DNA of 64,000 nucleotides from Novosphingobium taihuense (GTDB taxonomy: Bacteria > Pseudomonadota > Alphaproteobacteria > Sphingomonadales > Sphingomonadaceae), in the NCBI RefSeq assembly GCF_007830315.1, contig NZ_VLKJ01000001.1, positions 806,001-870,000 of the forward strand, in the 5' to 3' direction. Shown piece by piece: positions 34,245 to 42,036 of this stretch. Below the pieces are notes generated by a model. That model worked only from the letters and a program-made list of their open reading frames with translations, searched no databases and was not told where the DNA came from. Numbering within the stretch: position 1 is the stretch's first letter; each line of letters starts with the position of its first letter. The position numbers and the translations under genes are program-made.

Positions 34245-34259
34245 CCGGCATCAGGTCAG
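34241..34259. terminator. Short inverted repeat spanning two convergent stop codons
   Basis: CTGACC, seven bases, GGTCAG. The left arm contains the TGA of the DUF2721 gene; the TGA of the convergent gene lies in the loop. It parallels the repeat at 7013-7030. Its terminator activity is uncertain because no T-run follows. Confidence 0.35.
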
Positions 34260-34544
34260 CAGCTTCTCGCTCTTCTCGCGGATCATGCCCTCGATCATGC
34301 GCTTGGCAAAGCCGAGGCTGGCGGGGATATCGACCTCGACCACCAGTTCCTTCTCGGCCAGTTCAACCCCGCAATCGAGCGTGTAGCCCATCGCGCTGAC
34401 GGTCATCACCATGTGGTCGTCGTCGCTGAAGCTGGTCGTCACCGTTGCCATGCCCTCGGCCTTGGCAGCAGCCTGCGCCGCCTTCTCGCGCAGACGCCTG
34501 CGCGCTTCGTCGCGATCGAGCGAGTGGGGAATGGCGATACGCAT
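34251..34544 (-). CDS. Polyhydroxyalkanoic acid system family protein
   Basis: A 97-residue protein that matches the small PHA-system family (PHA_gran_rgn): MRIAIPHSLDRDEARRRLREKA at the start, then VTTSFSDDDHMVMTVSAMGYTLDCGVEL and a Lys-rich C-terminal helix. Members are found next to polyester-granule or other genes and may bind granules or lipid. No PHA synthase lies in this window. The ATG at 34544 is used in preference to one eight codons upstream, which overlaps the preceding stop. Confidence 0.83.
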   Translation of the reverse strand: MRIAIPHSLDRDEARRRLREKAAQAAAKAEGMATVTTSFSDDDHMVMTVSAMGYTLDCGVELAEKELVVEVDIPASLGFAKRMIEGMIREKSEKLLT

Positions 34545-34545
34545 C

Positions 34546-35301
34546 TTAAGGAACCTTCGGAGCTTCAAGCTGAGGCGCAGCCTCTAGACCCTCGCCGTAG
34601 CGATAGTCCAGATACCGTCCGCGAACCGCCAGTGCATCAAGATCGCCGACGGCCAGCTGACGCGCAATCTCGTCGATCTCCTTGCTGATCTTGCCCAGAC
34701 CGTCGGCCAGTTGCTGATCCGCATTGCGTCCGCCCCGCTCCTCGCGACGCAGGTTCTGCGGGATCTTGCGATAGCTTTCGACCATGCCTGGCAAGTGTTC
34801 ACCTACCAGCTTGCGCACTTCGGCAACCGCAGGCTCAGCCGGATCGATACCCTCAAGTTGCAGCCCGAGCCCATCAAGCTGCACGCCGATCTGGTCCACC
34901 AGCTGCACCGCAGGCGCAGGCAGCGCAGGACGCTGCGCCTCAAGCCACAGTTCTGTCCGCCCGACCATCGTGCGGACATCACCGGTGTTGAGCGCAGACA
35001 GCTCGGGCACCTTCATCTTTGGAAATGTCGCGAAGAACCAAAGCGCCGCCACAATGGCGAGACCCAGCACCATCACGCCGGTCACGCCGATGCCGTTCAG
35101 GATCATTCCGGCAACCATCGCTCCGACGATCAAGACGCCGACCGACATTGCCATGCGCGCCGCCTTCTTGCCAAAATGCTGGCGCTTCAATTCTGCCGAG
35201 CGCCTGCCGATGCTACGCCGCCCGCCCGCCTGCTGGCGGACAAGTGATGAGCGCGCCTGTTCCAGAATGCGGTCGCTTTCGTGTGCCGGGGAATTGGCCA
35301 T
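34546..35301 (-). CDS. XpaC-like protein (5-bromo-4-chloroindolyl phosphate hydrolysis family), TelA partner
   Basis: A 251-residue protein with two adjacent membrane spans near residues 51-70 and 72-91, then a cytoplasmic helical domain ending in LAVRGRYLDYRYG. The pairing with a TelA gene 7 bases away is the standard XpaC-TelA arrangement. The name comes from an old Bacillus phenotype and does not establish a phosphatase activity. It is transcribed after telA and before the PHA-system protein. Confidence 0.8.
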   Translation of the reverse strand: MANSPAHESDRILEQARSSLVRQQAGGRRSIGRRSAELKRQHFGKKAARMAMSVGVLIVGAMVAGMILNGIGVTGVMVLGLAIVAALWFFATFPKMKVPELSALNTGDVRTMVGRTELWLEAQRPALPAPAVQLVDQIGVQLDGLGLQLEGIDPAEPAVAEVRKLVGEHLPGMVESYRKIPQNLRREERGGRNADQQLADGLGKISKEIDEIARQLAVGDLDALAVRGRYLDYRYGEGLEAAPQLEAPKVP

Positions 35302-35308
35302 TGGCCGC

Positions 35309-36520
35309 TCAGCCCTCCAGCGTCAGCAGCGGGGACGTCTCCGGCCCTGCCAGCTTGGCCTGCGCCGCACCTTCCGCCCGTGCGATGTAGCCCTTCGACT
35401 TCTCGACCTCGCCAGAAAGCGTGGTCACCGTTTGCTTCATCGAGTCCAGCGCTTTCAGCTTGAATGTGTCGATCGTGTCCATCGTGTCGTAGATGTTCTG
35501 GAAGGCGCGCTGCAATGTTTCCAGCGGGATCGTGCTCGATGCCGCCATTTCGTGGATCTTGCCGGTCTGCTCGCGCAGGAGCTTGCCGGTGGAATCGATC
35601 ATGTTTGCGGTCGTGGTGTTCAGCGCGGTGATCTGCTGCAACACCAGCCGCTGGTTGGTCATCGCCTGGGCCACGGTCACCGCCGTGCGCAGCGCCGCCA
35701 CCGTCGTCGTGCTGGCGCGGTCCACGCCCTTGACCAGTTCGACATTGTTCTTCTTGACCAGATCAAGCGCAAGATAGCCCTGTACCGTTACCGCCATCTG
35801 CGTAAGGAGGTCCTGCGTGCGCTGGCGCGTATAGAACAGCGCGCTTTCGCGGATCGCCTTGGCCTTGGCCGGATCCGTGTGATCGAGATCGGCGGCAGCC
35901 TCCTCGAGCTTGGCGTCGAGCGTCTTGGAAATGTGGATCATCTGCTCGAGGTTGCCCATCGCTTCCCACAGCTTCTGGCGCTCCACGTCGATCGCGGCAT
36001 TGTCCATCAGCAGCTCGTCCTTGCCCGAGGCAAGGCGTTCGAGGATCGACTTTATGTGACCCTGTGCCGAGGTGTAGCCGTCGAAATACTTCTTCAGGCT
36101 GTTGCCAAAGGGGATGATGCCCAGGAACTTGCGGCCCGACGACAGGTTGCCCTGGCGGCCCGGATCGAGATCCTCGATCGTTCGGCGCAACGCGGCAAGA
36201 TCGGCACCGACGCCGCTATCCTTGTCCATCGCGCGGATTGGCCGGTCGAGAAACCGGTTCGCCATGCCCGCCGCCTGCGAAATCTCCTTGCGCCCCATGT
36301 TGGTCAGCTGGTCGACCTTCTTGCCGAATTCCGGACTCTGGGCATCGACTGACACGAGATCGGCGACGAAAGCGTCAACCTTGGCTTCCAGCTTGGAGCG
36401 GTTCTCGTCCGAAACCGGTACCAGCCCCGCCGCCTGTGCGGGTGCGACCACCGGCACCGGATCAGGCGGGGTCAGGGTAATCGGGCTCATCGTGGCGGTT
36501 TCAGTCTGGGTCGAAGCCAT
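35309..36520 (-). CDS. TelA family toxic-anion resistance protein
   Basis: A 403-residue cytoplasmic protein of the TelA/YceH family. It is largely helical and shows the family segments MGRKEISQAAGMANRFLDRP, LIMDN-type AIDVERQKLWEAMG, ALFYTRQRTQDLLTQMAVTVQGYLALDLVKKNN and VLQQITALNTTTANMI. The family is linked to tellurite and other toxic-anion or antibiotic tolerance; its biochemistry is open. The ATG at 36520 is used; another at 36490 is possible because neither has a strong ribosome site. It is first in telA-xpaC-PHA. Confidence 0.9.
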   Translation of the reverse strand: MASTQTETATMSPITLTPPDPVPVVAPAQAAGLVPVSDENRSKLEAKVDAFVADLVSVDAQSPEFGKKVDQLTNMGRKEISQAAGMANRFLDRPIRAMDKDSGVGADLAALRRTIEDLDPGRQGNLSSGRKFLGIIPFGNSLKKYFDGYTSAQGHIKSILERLASGKDELLMDNAAIDVERQKLWEAMGNLEQMIHISKTLDAKLEEAAADLDHTDPAKAKAIRESALFYTRQRTQDLLTQMAVTVQGYLALDLVKKNNVELVKGVDRASTTTVAALRTAVTVAQAMTNQRLVLQQITALNTTTANMIDSTGKLLREQTGKIHEMAASSTIPLETLQRAFQNIYDTMDTIDTFKLKALDSMKQTVTTLSGEVEKSKGYIARAEGAAQAKLAGPETSPLLTLEG

Positions 36521-36670
36521 CGTTATCGGACTTTCGGTAATGGACGCGTTCAACAAGTATCTCGGCAACATGGTATCTCGCGCGGTCGCGCGCAAGCTGT
36601 CTTATACCCGCAACACAGCACAGCGCCTTGGGCCATATCGACGGAGCGTTCCCACAGGTCCATCAACGGC

Positions 36671-37393
36671 ATGATGACACGGATGAAACGCTGCGCCATT
36701 TTTGGCGCGAGCGGCGGGATCGGCGCCGCCTTGACCACCCTGCTTGCCGCTCGTGAAGACGTCGGCGAAGTCCACGCCCTGGCGCGGTCGCCGGTGACCG
36801 CTAACGGCAAAGTCGTTCCGCACCAGTTTGATCTGCGCGATGAAGCCTCCATCGCAGCCGCCTGCGCAGACATCGGCGGAACGCTCGATCTCGTCATCAT
36901 CGCCACGGGACGTCTGGTGAGACAGGACGGCACGGGCCCGGAGAAATCATGGCGCGCGCTTGGAGCAGAGGGTATGGCAGATATGTTCGCGATCAACGCC
37001 ATCGGCCCTGCATCGATTGCCCGCCATGTCCTGCCAATATTGCCTAGAGACAGACGCGCCGTCCTTGCCGCCATTTCCGCGCGGGTTGGATCGATCTCGG
37101 ACAACCGCCTCGGCGGCTGGCACTCCTACCGGGCCTCCAAAGCCGCGCTTAACATGCTGTTTCGCACCCTCGCGATAGAACTGTCGCGCAGCCATTCGCA
37201 GGCCGTCGCCGTAACCTTGCATCCAGGCACCGTCGATACGCCCCTGTCCCGCCCGTTCCAGCGCGGCGTCCCCCCCGAAAAGCTGTTCACGCCCGAGCGC
37301 TCTGCCAGGCACCTGCTCGACGTCATCGAGGGCCTGACGCCCGAACGGTCCGGGAATCTCATTGCGTGGGACGGCAGCGACATTGCGTTCTGA
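36671..37393 (+). CDS. Short-chain dehydrogenase/reductase, C-factor (CsgA)-like
   Basis: A 240-residue SDR. The nucleotide motif CAIFGASGGIGAAL, an ISARVGSISDN active-site Ser region, YRASKAALNML (Tyr-x3-Lys) and HPGTVDTPLSRPF are intact, so it should be an active NAD(P)-dependent oxidoreductase. The HPGTVDT and WHSYRASKAALNM details are those of the C-factor/YciK-like branch. Three in-frame ATGs at 36671, 36674 and 36683 are possible. It is divergent from telA and convergent to the GMC dehydrogenase. Substrate unknown. Confidence 0.87.
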   Translation: MMTRMKRCAIFGASGGIGAALTTLLAAREDVGEVHALARSPVTANGKVVPHQFDLRDEASIAAACADIGGTLDLVIIATGRLVRQDGTGPEKSWRALGAEGMADMFAINAIGPASIARHVLPILPRDRRAVLAAISARVGSISDNRLGGWHSYRASKAALNMLFRTLAIELSRSHSQAVAVTLHPGTVDTPLSRPFQRGVPPEKLFTPERSARHLLDVIEGLTPERSGNLIAWDGSDIAF

Positions 37394-37461
37394 GCGGAAA
37401 TCGACCGCCATTGCACCGTTGACAAGTCATTGCGTAATAGCCGTTCCTTGCCTGCAGCCGA

Positions 37462-39153
37462 TCAAATGGTTCCGGCCTTCATGAATTCACTGGCGTGGAA
37501 TGCGGCGCGGGCAGACAGCGCCATGTAGGTCAGCGACGGATTCTGGCATCCGCTTGACGCCATGGCAGCTCCGTCCGTAATGAACAGGTTCGGCACGTCA
37601 TGCGCCTGATTATAGGCGTTCAACACCGAATTGCGCGGGTCCTTGCCCATGCAGGCGGTGCCCATTTCGTGAATGCCCAGACCCGGCGGGTTGATTTTTT
37701 CCCTCACCTGGATGTTTGTTGCGCCGACCGCTTCGAGCATCGCCTTGCCATCGACAAGAATGCGCGAAACAATCTTCTTCTCGTTCTCTCCGTGGGTGCA
37801 GTCGATGTTGACCAGCGGGATTCCCCACTTGTCCACCTTGCTGGCATGGAGCGTGACCCGATTGTCCGGATTGGGCAGCATCTCCCCGAATCCGCCAAAG
37901 AATGCCATCCACGGGCCGGGCTTGCGGACACGGGCCTTCAGCTCTTCCCCGATCCCGGGCTGAGACGTGGCCATCTGTCGCCAGTTCACACGTTGCATGG
38001 CGCCCTGGAAGCCAAAGCCGCGAATGAAGTCGACCTCGCTCTGTTTTCCGGGGAGGTTGTAGAAGCGTGGAATGTACAATCCGTTGGGGCGCCGGCCGCG
38101 GTAGTAGGTATCCGGTCCCTGCACTGTGCCTGATACGCCCACGCCGTAGATGTGGTCCATCAGGTTGCGTCCGACCATGTCCGACGAATTGGCAAGCCCA
38201 CGGGGGTTCTTGTCCGAGCGCGAATTGAGCAGGATCTGCGCGGTGCCGATTGTCGACGCGCAAAGGAATACGATGCGCGCATCGTAAGTACGGGCTTCGC
38301 GCGTGTTCTGATCGATGACCCGCACACCGGTGGCTTTCCCGGTCTTGGGATCGGTAATCACGGAATGGACGATCGAATCGGTCACGATCGTCAGGTTACC
38401 GGTGCGCTCGGCAGCCGGCAGGGACGACGAAAGGCTCGAATGATAGGCGCCATATGAGCAGCCGCGTTCGCAAAGCGAACGGTACTGGCAGGGATTGCGG
38501 CCCAGTTCTTCGTGGTGGGGCCGTGTTTCGGTAAGATGGGCGCAGCGGCCAATTATGACCTTGCGGTCAGGGAAGGCCTGCTCGACCTTCGCCTTGAACA
38601 TCTTCTCGGCATCGTTCATCGGCATTGCCGGCAGGAATTCACCGTCCGGCAACTGATCCAGCCCTTCACGCGAGCCGGACACGCCAATGAATCGTTCGAC
38701 ATGATCGTACCACGGCGCCAGATCGGCATAACGGATCGGCCAGTCCGCGCCGTGGCCATCGAGCGCGTTGGCCTGAAGATCCATTTCCGACATGCGATAG
38801 GTCTGGCGGCCCCACATGATCGAGCGTCCTCCAAGGTGGTAGCCCCTGATCCATGAGAACGGCTTGCCCTCCGGCGTCTCGTAAGGGTGCTCGCTGTCCT
38901 TGACCCAATATTGCTGCGTGGCAGTGGACACGGCATAACACTGCCGCTGGATCGGATAATCGCGGGCGAGTTCCTCTTCTGGGATACCGCCGCCATTTGG
39001 CACTTCCCAAGGCTGCAGTGAGTCTGTGTACGACGCACCATGCTCGAGCTTGCGACCGCGCTCAATCACCAGCGTCTTCAGTCCACGCTCGCAAAGTTCC
39101 TTGGCAGCGATTCCGCCGCTCATTCCTGATCCGACCACAATGGCGTCAAACAT
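37462..39153 (-). CDS. GMC oxidoreductase, flavin subunit of a membrane-linked sugar dehydrogenase
   Basis: A 563-residue GMC-family flavoprotein. FDAIVVGSGMSGGIAAKELCERG is the FAD motif, GRSIMWGRQTYR the GMC loop, and HEMGTACMG plus NPSLTYMALSARAA the C-terminal catalytic region with its His. This is the large subunit pattern of gluconate-2-dehydrogenase and glucoside-3-dehydrogenase complexes. The small subunit-3 gene lies just upstream, 15 bases away. No cytochrome c subunit is in the window. The neighbouring permease and TIM-barrel protein suggest oxidation of a sugar or glycoside. Confidence 0.9.
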   Translation of the reverse strand: MFDAIVVGSGMSGGIAAKELCERGLKTLVIERGRKLEHGASYTDSLQPWEVPNGGGIPEEELARDYPIQRQCYAVSTATQQYWVKDSEHPYETPEGKPFSWIRGYHLGGRSIMWGRQTYRMSEMDLQANALDGHGADWPIRYADLAPWYDHVERFIGVSGSREGLDQLPDGEFLPAMPMNDAEKMFKAKVEQAFPDRKVIIGRCAHLTETRPHHEELGRNPCQYRSLCERGCSYGAYHSSLSSSLPAAERTGNLTIVTDSIVHSVITDPKTGKATGVRVIDQNTREARTYDARIVFLCASTIGTAQILLNSRSDKNPRGLANSSDMVGRNLMDHIYGVGVSGTVQGPDTYYRGRRPNGLYIPRFYNLPGKQSEVDFIRGFGFQGAMQRVNWRQMATSQPGIGEELKARVRKPGPWMAFFGGFGEMLPNPDNRVTLHASKVDKWGIPLVNIDCTHGENEKKIVSRILVDGKAMLEAVGATNIQVREKINPPGLGIHEMGTACMGKDPRNSVLNAYNQAHDVPNLFITDGAAMASSGCQNPSLTYMALSARAAFHASEFMKAGTI

Positions 39154-39168
39154 TGTCCCGCCTCCCTC

Positions 39169-39708
39169 TCAGATATATCCGGCGCCAGCCCAGGCACGGG
39201 TCTGTGCGGTGATAGGAACCGACGGTTCGAAAGCGCCCGGTGCGTGTTCGTAGCGCAATTCAACGGTCGCGCCCGGCTCGCTCGAGTAATAAAGCACCAG
39301 CATGAGTTCCCGCAGGCGCCGATAGCCGGTGTCGGCAAAGTTGGCCTGATCGTATGGCGCAAGCATGGCCCTGCGTTGAGCCGCAGACTTTGCCGCGAAG
39401 CCGCCTGTGCCGGCTGCCCCATCGATCTTCTGCAAGGCTTCGAGCACGCTCGCACGGGTTTGCGGCGATGCCCAATCCGCAAGCAGCGCTGCAAAAAGCC
39501 TGGGAACGCCGGCGTCGACCGCGCCTGGCGTATCTGTCCGCGGCATCAGTGTATCAGCATAGGCACTGGCAAGCGACTGGATCGGCGCAGGCAGGCGCAC
39601 GTCTGCTTTTGCAGCCTTGGCCAGCACATCTGCAGGCAAGGTGGAAGCCCCAAGAAGTGCAGCCAGGCCGCCAAGGGTCTCACGGCGATTCAACGCTGAC
39701 GCTTGCAT
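39169..39708 (-). CDS. Gluconate 2-dehydrogenase subunit 3 family protein
   Basis: A 179-residue small subunit. The N-terminus NRRETLGGLAALLGASTLPADVLA is a twin-arginine signal that could carry the flavin subunit across the membrane as a complex. The mature region shows LASAYADTLMPRTDTPGAVDAGVPRLF and a C-terminal LMLVLYYSSEPGATVELRYEHAPGAF typical of the family. It is first in the two-gene unit with the GMC gene. A LacI-type operator lies 44 bases upstream, in the promoter region shared with the permease gene. Confidence 0.9.
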   Translation of the reverse strand: MQASALNRRETLGGLAALLGASTLPADVLAKAAKADVRLPAPIQSLASAYADTLMPRTDTPGAVDAGVPRLFAALLADWASPQTRASVLEALQKIDGAAGTGGFAAKSAAQRRAMLAPYDQANFADTGYRRLRELMLVLYYSSEPGATVELRYEHAPGAFEPSVPITAQTRAWAGAGYI

Positions 39709-39751
39709 CGATATCTCTCCCGCCCCGATCAGGTGTTGTGTTGTCCAAAAA

Positions 39752-39771
39752 TTTTGGCAACGTTGTCAAAA
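39752..39771. promoter_or_regulatory. LacI-family operator between the GMC unit and the MFS permease
   Basis: TTTTGGCAACGTTGTCAAAA, a 20-base near-perfect palindrome. Its core TTGGCAACGTTGTCAA differs at one base from the site at 45982-45997 before the LacI gene. It is placed to control both divergent units (the GMC dehydrogenase pair, and the permease with the TIM-barrel protein). A typical LacI operator has a central CG like this one. Confidence 0.8.
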
Positions 39772-39781
39772 CAGATATGGG

Positions 39782-41017
39782 ATGGGGAATCACAGATTGT
39801 CAACGCTATCATTGAAGCTGCGTCTGTTCGTCATGATGGCGCTGCAAGTCGCCGTCTGGGGTGCATGGGCGCCGAAGCTTTTTCCCTACATGGGGATGCT
39901 GGGGTTCGATGCCGGGCAGCAGGGACTGGTCGGCACATGCTGGGGGATTGCCTCGATCGTTGGCATCTTCTTCTCGAACCAGTTTGCTGATCGCCGGTTT
40001 GCGGCCGAACGGTTTCTCGCCGGCAGTCATGCCATTGGCGGTCTGGCCCTGCTCGGCGTTGCGTTCAGCACGACATTCGGGACATTCTTCACTTGTTTCC
40101 TGATTTACAGCCTTGTCTATGTGCCGACCCTGTCGGTCTCGAACACGATGGCCTTTGCCAATCTTGAAAAGCCAAGCGACTTTGGCACGGTGCGTTCTGG
40201 CGGCACGGTCGGCTGGATCATGGCGAGTTGGCCGTTTGTATTTCTGCTTGGCGCTCAGGCAGACGCCAGCGAAGTGCGATCGATCTTTCTGGTGGCAGCC
40301 GCGATTTCCTTTGCGATGGCGGTGTTCTCGCTGACGTTGCCGCCCACCCCGCCCAAGACGAGCGAAAGCGTCGACAAGCTCGCGTGGCGACGCGCCATCG
40401 GGCTGCTGAGAACGCCGGTCATCGCGGTGCTGTTTGTCGTAACGTTCATCGATTCCATCGTCCACAATGGCTACTTCGTGCTTTCGGACGCCTACCTTAC
40501 CAATCGCGTGGGCATTGCCGGCAACCTGTCGATGCTGGTGCTCAGCCTTGGGCAGGTGGCAGAAATTATCACAATGCTGGTGCTGGGCCGGGTTCTGGCC
40601 AGGCTTGGCTGGCGCACGACGATGATCGTCGGGATCATGGGTCACGCTGCCCGGTTCCTTGCCTTTGCCTTCCTTGCGGATTCTATTCCCGCGATCATCG
40701 CGGTGCAGCTGCTGCACGGCATCTGCTACGCCTTCTTCTTTGCGACCGTGTACATCTTCGTCGACGAAGCCTTCCCGACCGACGTGCGGTCGAGCGCGCA
40801 GGGTCTCTTCAACCTGCTGATACTGGGGGCGGGCAATGTGGTCGCAAGCTTCGCCTTTCCGGCCCTCGTTTCCAGCCTGACCGACGCCAATGGCGTGACC
40901 GATTATTCCAAGGTCTTTTTGGTTCCGGCTGGCCTTGCGACCCTGGGCGCGCTGATCCTTCTTCTGGCATTCCGGCCAGCAACCCCTGGCCCCGACCGCA
41001 AACTGGAGACTGCATGA
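39782..41017 (+). CDS. MFS transporter, nucleoside/sugar H+ symporter (NupG/XapB-like)
   Basis: A 411-residue twelve-span permease. The N-terminus (LRLFVMMALQVAVWGAWAPKLFPYMG) and the loop RSGGTVGWIMASW are characteristic of the nucleoside:H+ symporter subfamily, many of whose sphingomonad members lie in sugar clusters and may carry sugars or glycosides. The ATG at 39782 is the best start; one at 39833 is a shorter alternative. It lies directly downstream of the operator at 39752-39771. It overlaps the next gene by four bases, making a two-gene unit. Confidence 0.87.
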   Translation: MGNHRLSTLSLKLRLFVMMALQVAVWGAWAPKLFPYMGMLGFDAGQQGLVGTCWGIASIVGIFFSNQFADRRFAAERFLAGSHAIGGLALLGVAFSTTFGTFFTCFLIYSLVYVPTLSVSNTMAFANLEKPSDFGTVRSGGTVGWIMASWPFVFLLGAQADASEVRSIFLVAAAISFAMAVFSLTLPPTPPKTSESVDKLAWRRAIGLLRTPVIAVLFVVTFIDSIVHNGYFVLSDAYLTNRVGIAGNLSMLVLSLGQVAEIITMLVLGRVLARLGWRTTMIVGIMGHAARFLAFAFLADSIPAIIAVQLLHGICYAFFFATVYIFVDEAFPTDVRSSAQGLFNLLILGAGNVVASFAFPALVSSLTDANGVTDYSKVFLVPAGLATLGALILLLAFRPATPGPDRKLETA

Positions 41018-41982
41018 TGCTTGCTGACCGTCGTTCGATCCTTGGCGCACTTGGTGCGGCAGGACTTTCCGCCGCGCTGCCCTCATCGGCCCGCGCAGGC
41101 CGGGGCAAGCCTTTCTTCAAGCGCATCGGCAAGCCAATAGGGCTGCAGCTATATACGCTTGGCGATCTGCCGGTGAAGGATCTGGAAGGTACGCTGGCCA
41201 GCGTCGCGAGCATCGGCTTTACCGAGATCGAACTTCCAAACTTCTACAACCGCATGCCGAAAGACCTTCGAGCAGCAGGCGACAAGGCAGGCGTCCGGTT
41301 CAGTTCGATCCATCTGAACATGCCGGGACCATTCAACGGTGGTTCCATCAATCTGCTGACAGCGCCCCAGGAGCTTGCCGATGCGCTGAACACGCTTGGA
41401 ATATATCAGGCGTTTCTGCCCCTGTGCCCCTTGCCCGAGGGCTTCTCAGTCCCCTCCGGCGGAAACGTGCAGAAGGCCATCGGCGATGCGCTGCTAGCAG
41501 CAGGCCCCGACCACTGGAAGCGCACGGCGCAAATCCTGAATGAACGCGCAGCCGCGCTGCGACCGTTCGGCATCCGGCTAGGCTATCACAACCACAACAT
41601 GGAGTTCCAACCACTTGCCGGAGAACAGACGGGCTGGGACATCCTGCTGCGCGAGGTCGATCCGGGGTTGGTCAATTTCGAACTGGATCTCGGCTGGGTA
41701 TCGGCGGCTGGGCGCGATCCCGTGACCGAATTGGGAAGGCTGAAAGGACGCGTGGCAGCAGTCCACGTCAAGGACGTGAAAGCGGCGACCAAGACCAACT
41801 TCATCATGCAGCAGGTCCCCACTGAAGTCGGCTCAGGCCGTCTGCAATGGTCCCGCATACTCCCCGCGGCACAAGCCGCAGGCGTTACGCACTACTTTGT
41901 CGAACAGGAACCGCCCTTCGAACGCGACCGGCTCGCAGCCGTCGCGATATCGCACGGGTTCCTGAGCAAGGTCGTTGCATGA
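41014..41982 (+). CDS. Secreted sugar phosphate isomerase/epimerase-like TIM-barrel protein
   Basis: A 322-residue xylose-isomerase-like TIM-barrel protein. The N-terminus MMLADRRSILGALGAAGLS is a twin-arginine signal ending near ARAG, so it acts in the periplasm. The metal-site residues expected for the fold are visible as TEIELPNFYN, LGYHNHNMEF, FELDLGW and AAVHVKD (Glu, His, Asp, His). It overlaps the permease stop (ATGATG, two possible starts). Periplasmic members of this family act on oxidised sugars in 3-keto-glycoside pathways, so a lyase or epimerase acting on the product of the GMC dehydrogenase is plausible. Confidence 0.85.
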   Translation: MMLADRRSILGALGAAGLSAALPSSARAGRGKPFFKRIGKPIGLQLYTLGDLPVKDLEGTLASVASIGFTEIELPNFYNRMPKDLRAAGDKAGVRFSSIHLNMPGPFNGGSINLLTAPQELADALNTLGIYQAFLPLCPLPEGFSVPSGGNVQKAIGDALLAAGPDHWKRTAQILNERAAALRPFGIRLGYHNHNMEFQPLAGEQTGWDILLREVDPGLVNFELDLGWVSAAGRDPVTELGRLKGRVAAVHVKDVKAATKTNFIMQQVPTEVGSGRLQWSRILPAAQAAGVTHYFVEQEPPFERDRLAAVAISHGFLSKVVA

Positions 41983-41990
41983 CAGGATTT

Positions 41991-42023
41991 GCCCCTCGCC
42001 TTCCATCCTGAAGCGCGAGGGGC
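41991..42023. terminator. Bidirectional hairpin between convergent genes
   Basis: GCCCCTCGC (41991-41999) pairs perfectly with GCGAGGGGC (42015-42023) around a 15-base loop. It lies 9 bases after the TIM-barrel stop and 14 bases after the stop of the convergent carboxylesterase. Short T- and A-containing flanks fit a two-way terminator. Confidence 0.7.
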
Positions 42024-42036
42024 GAACTTCCAAGTA

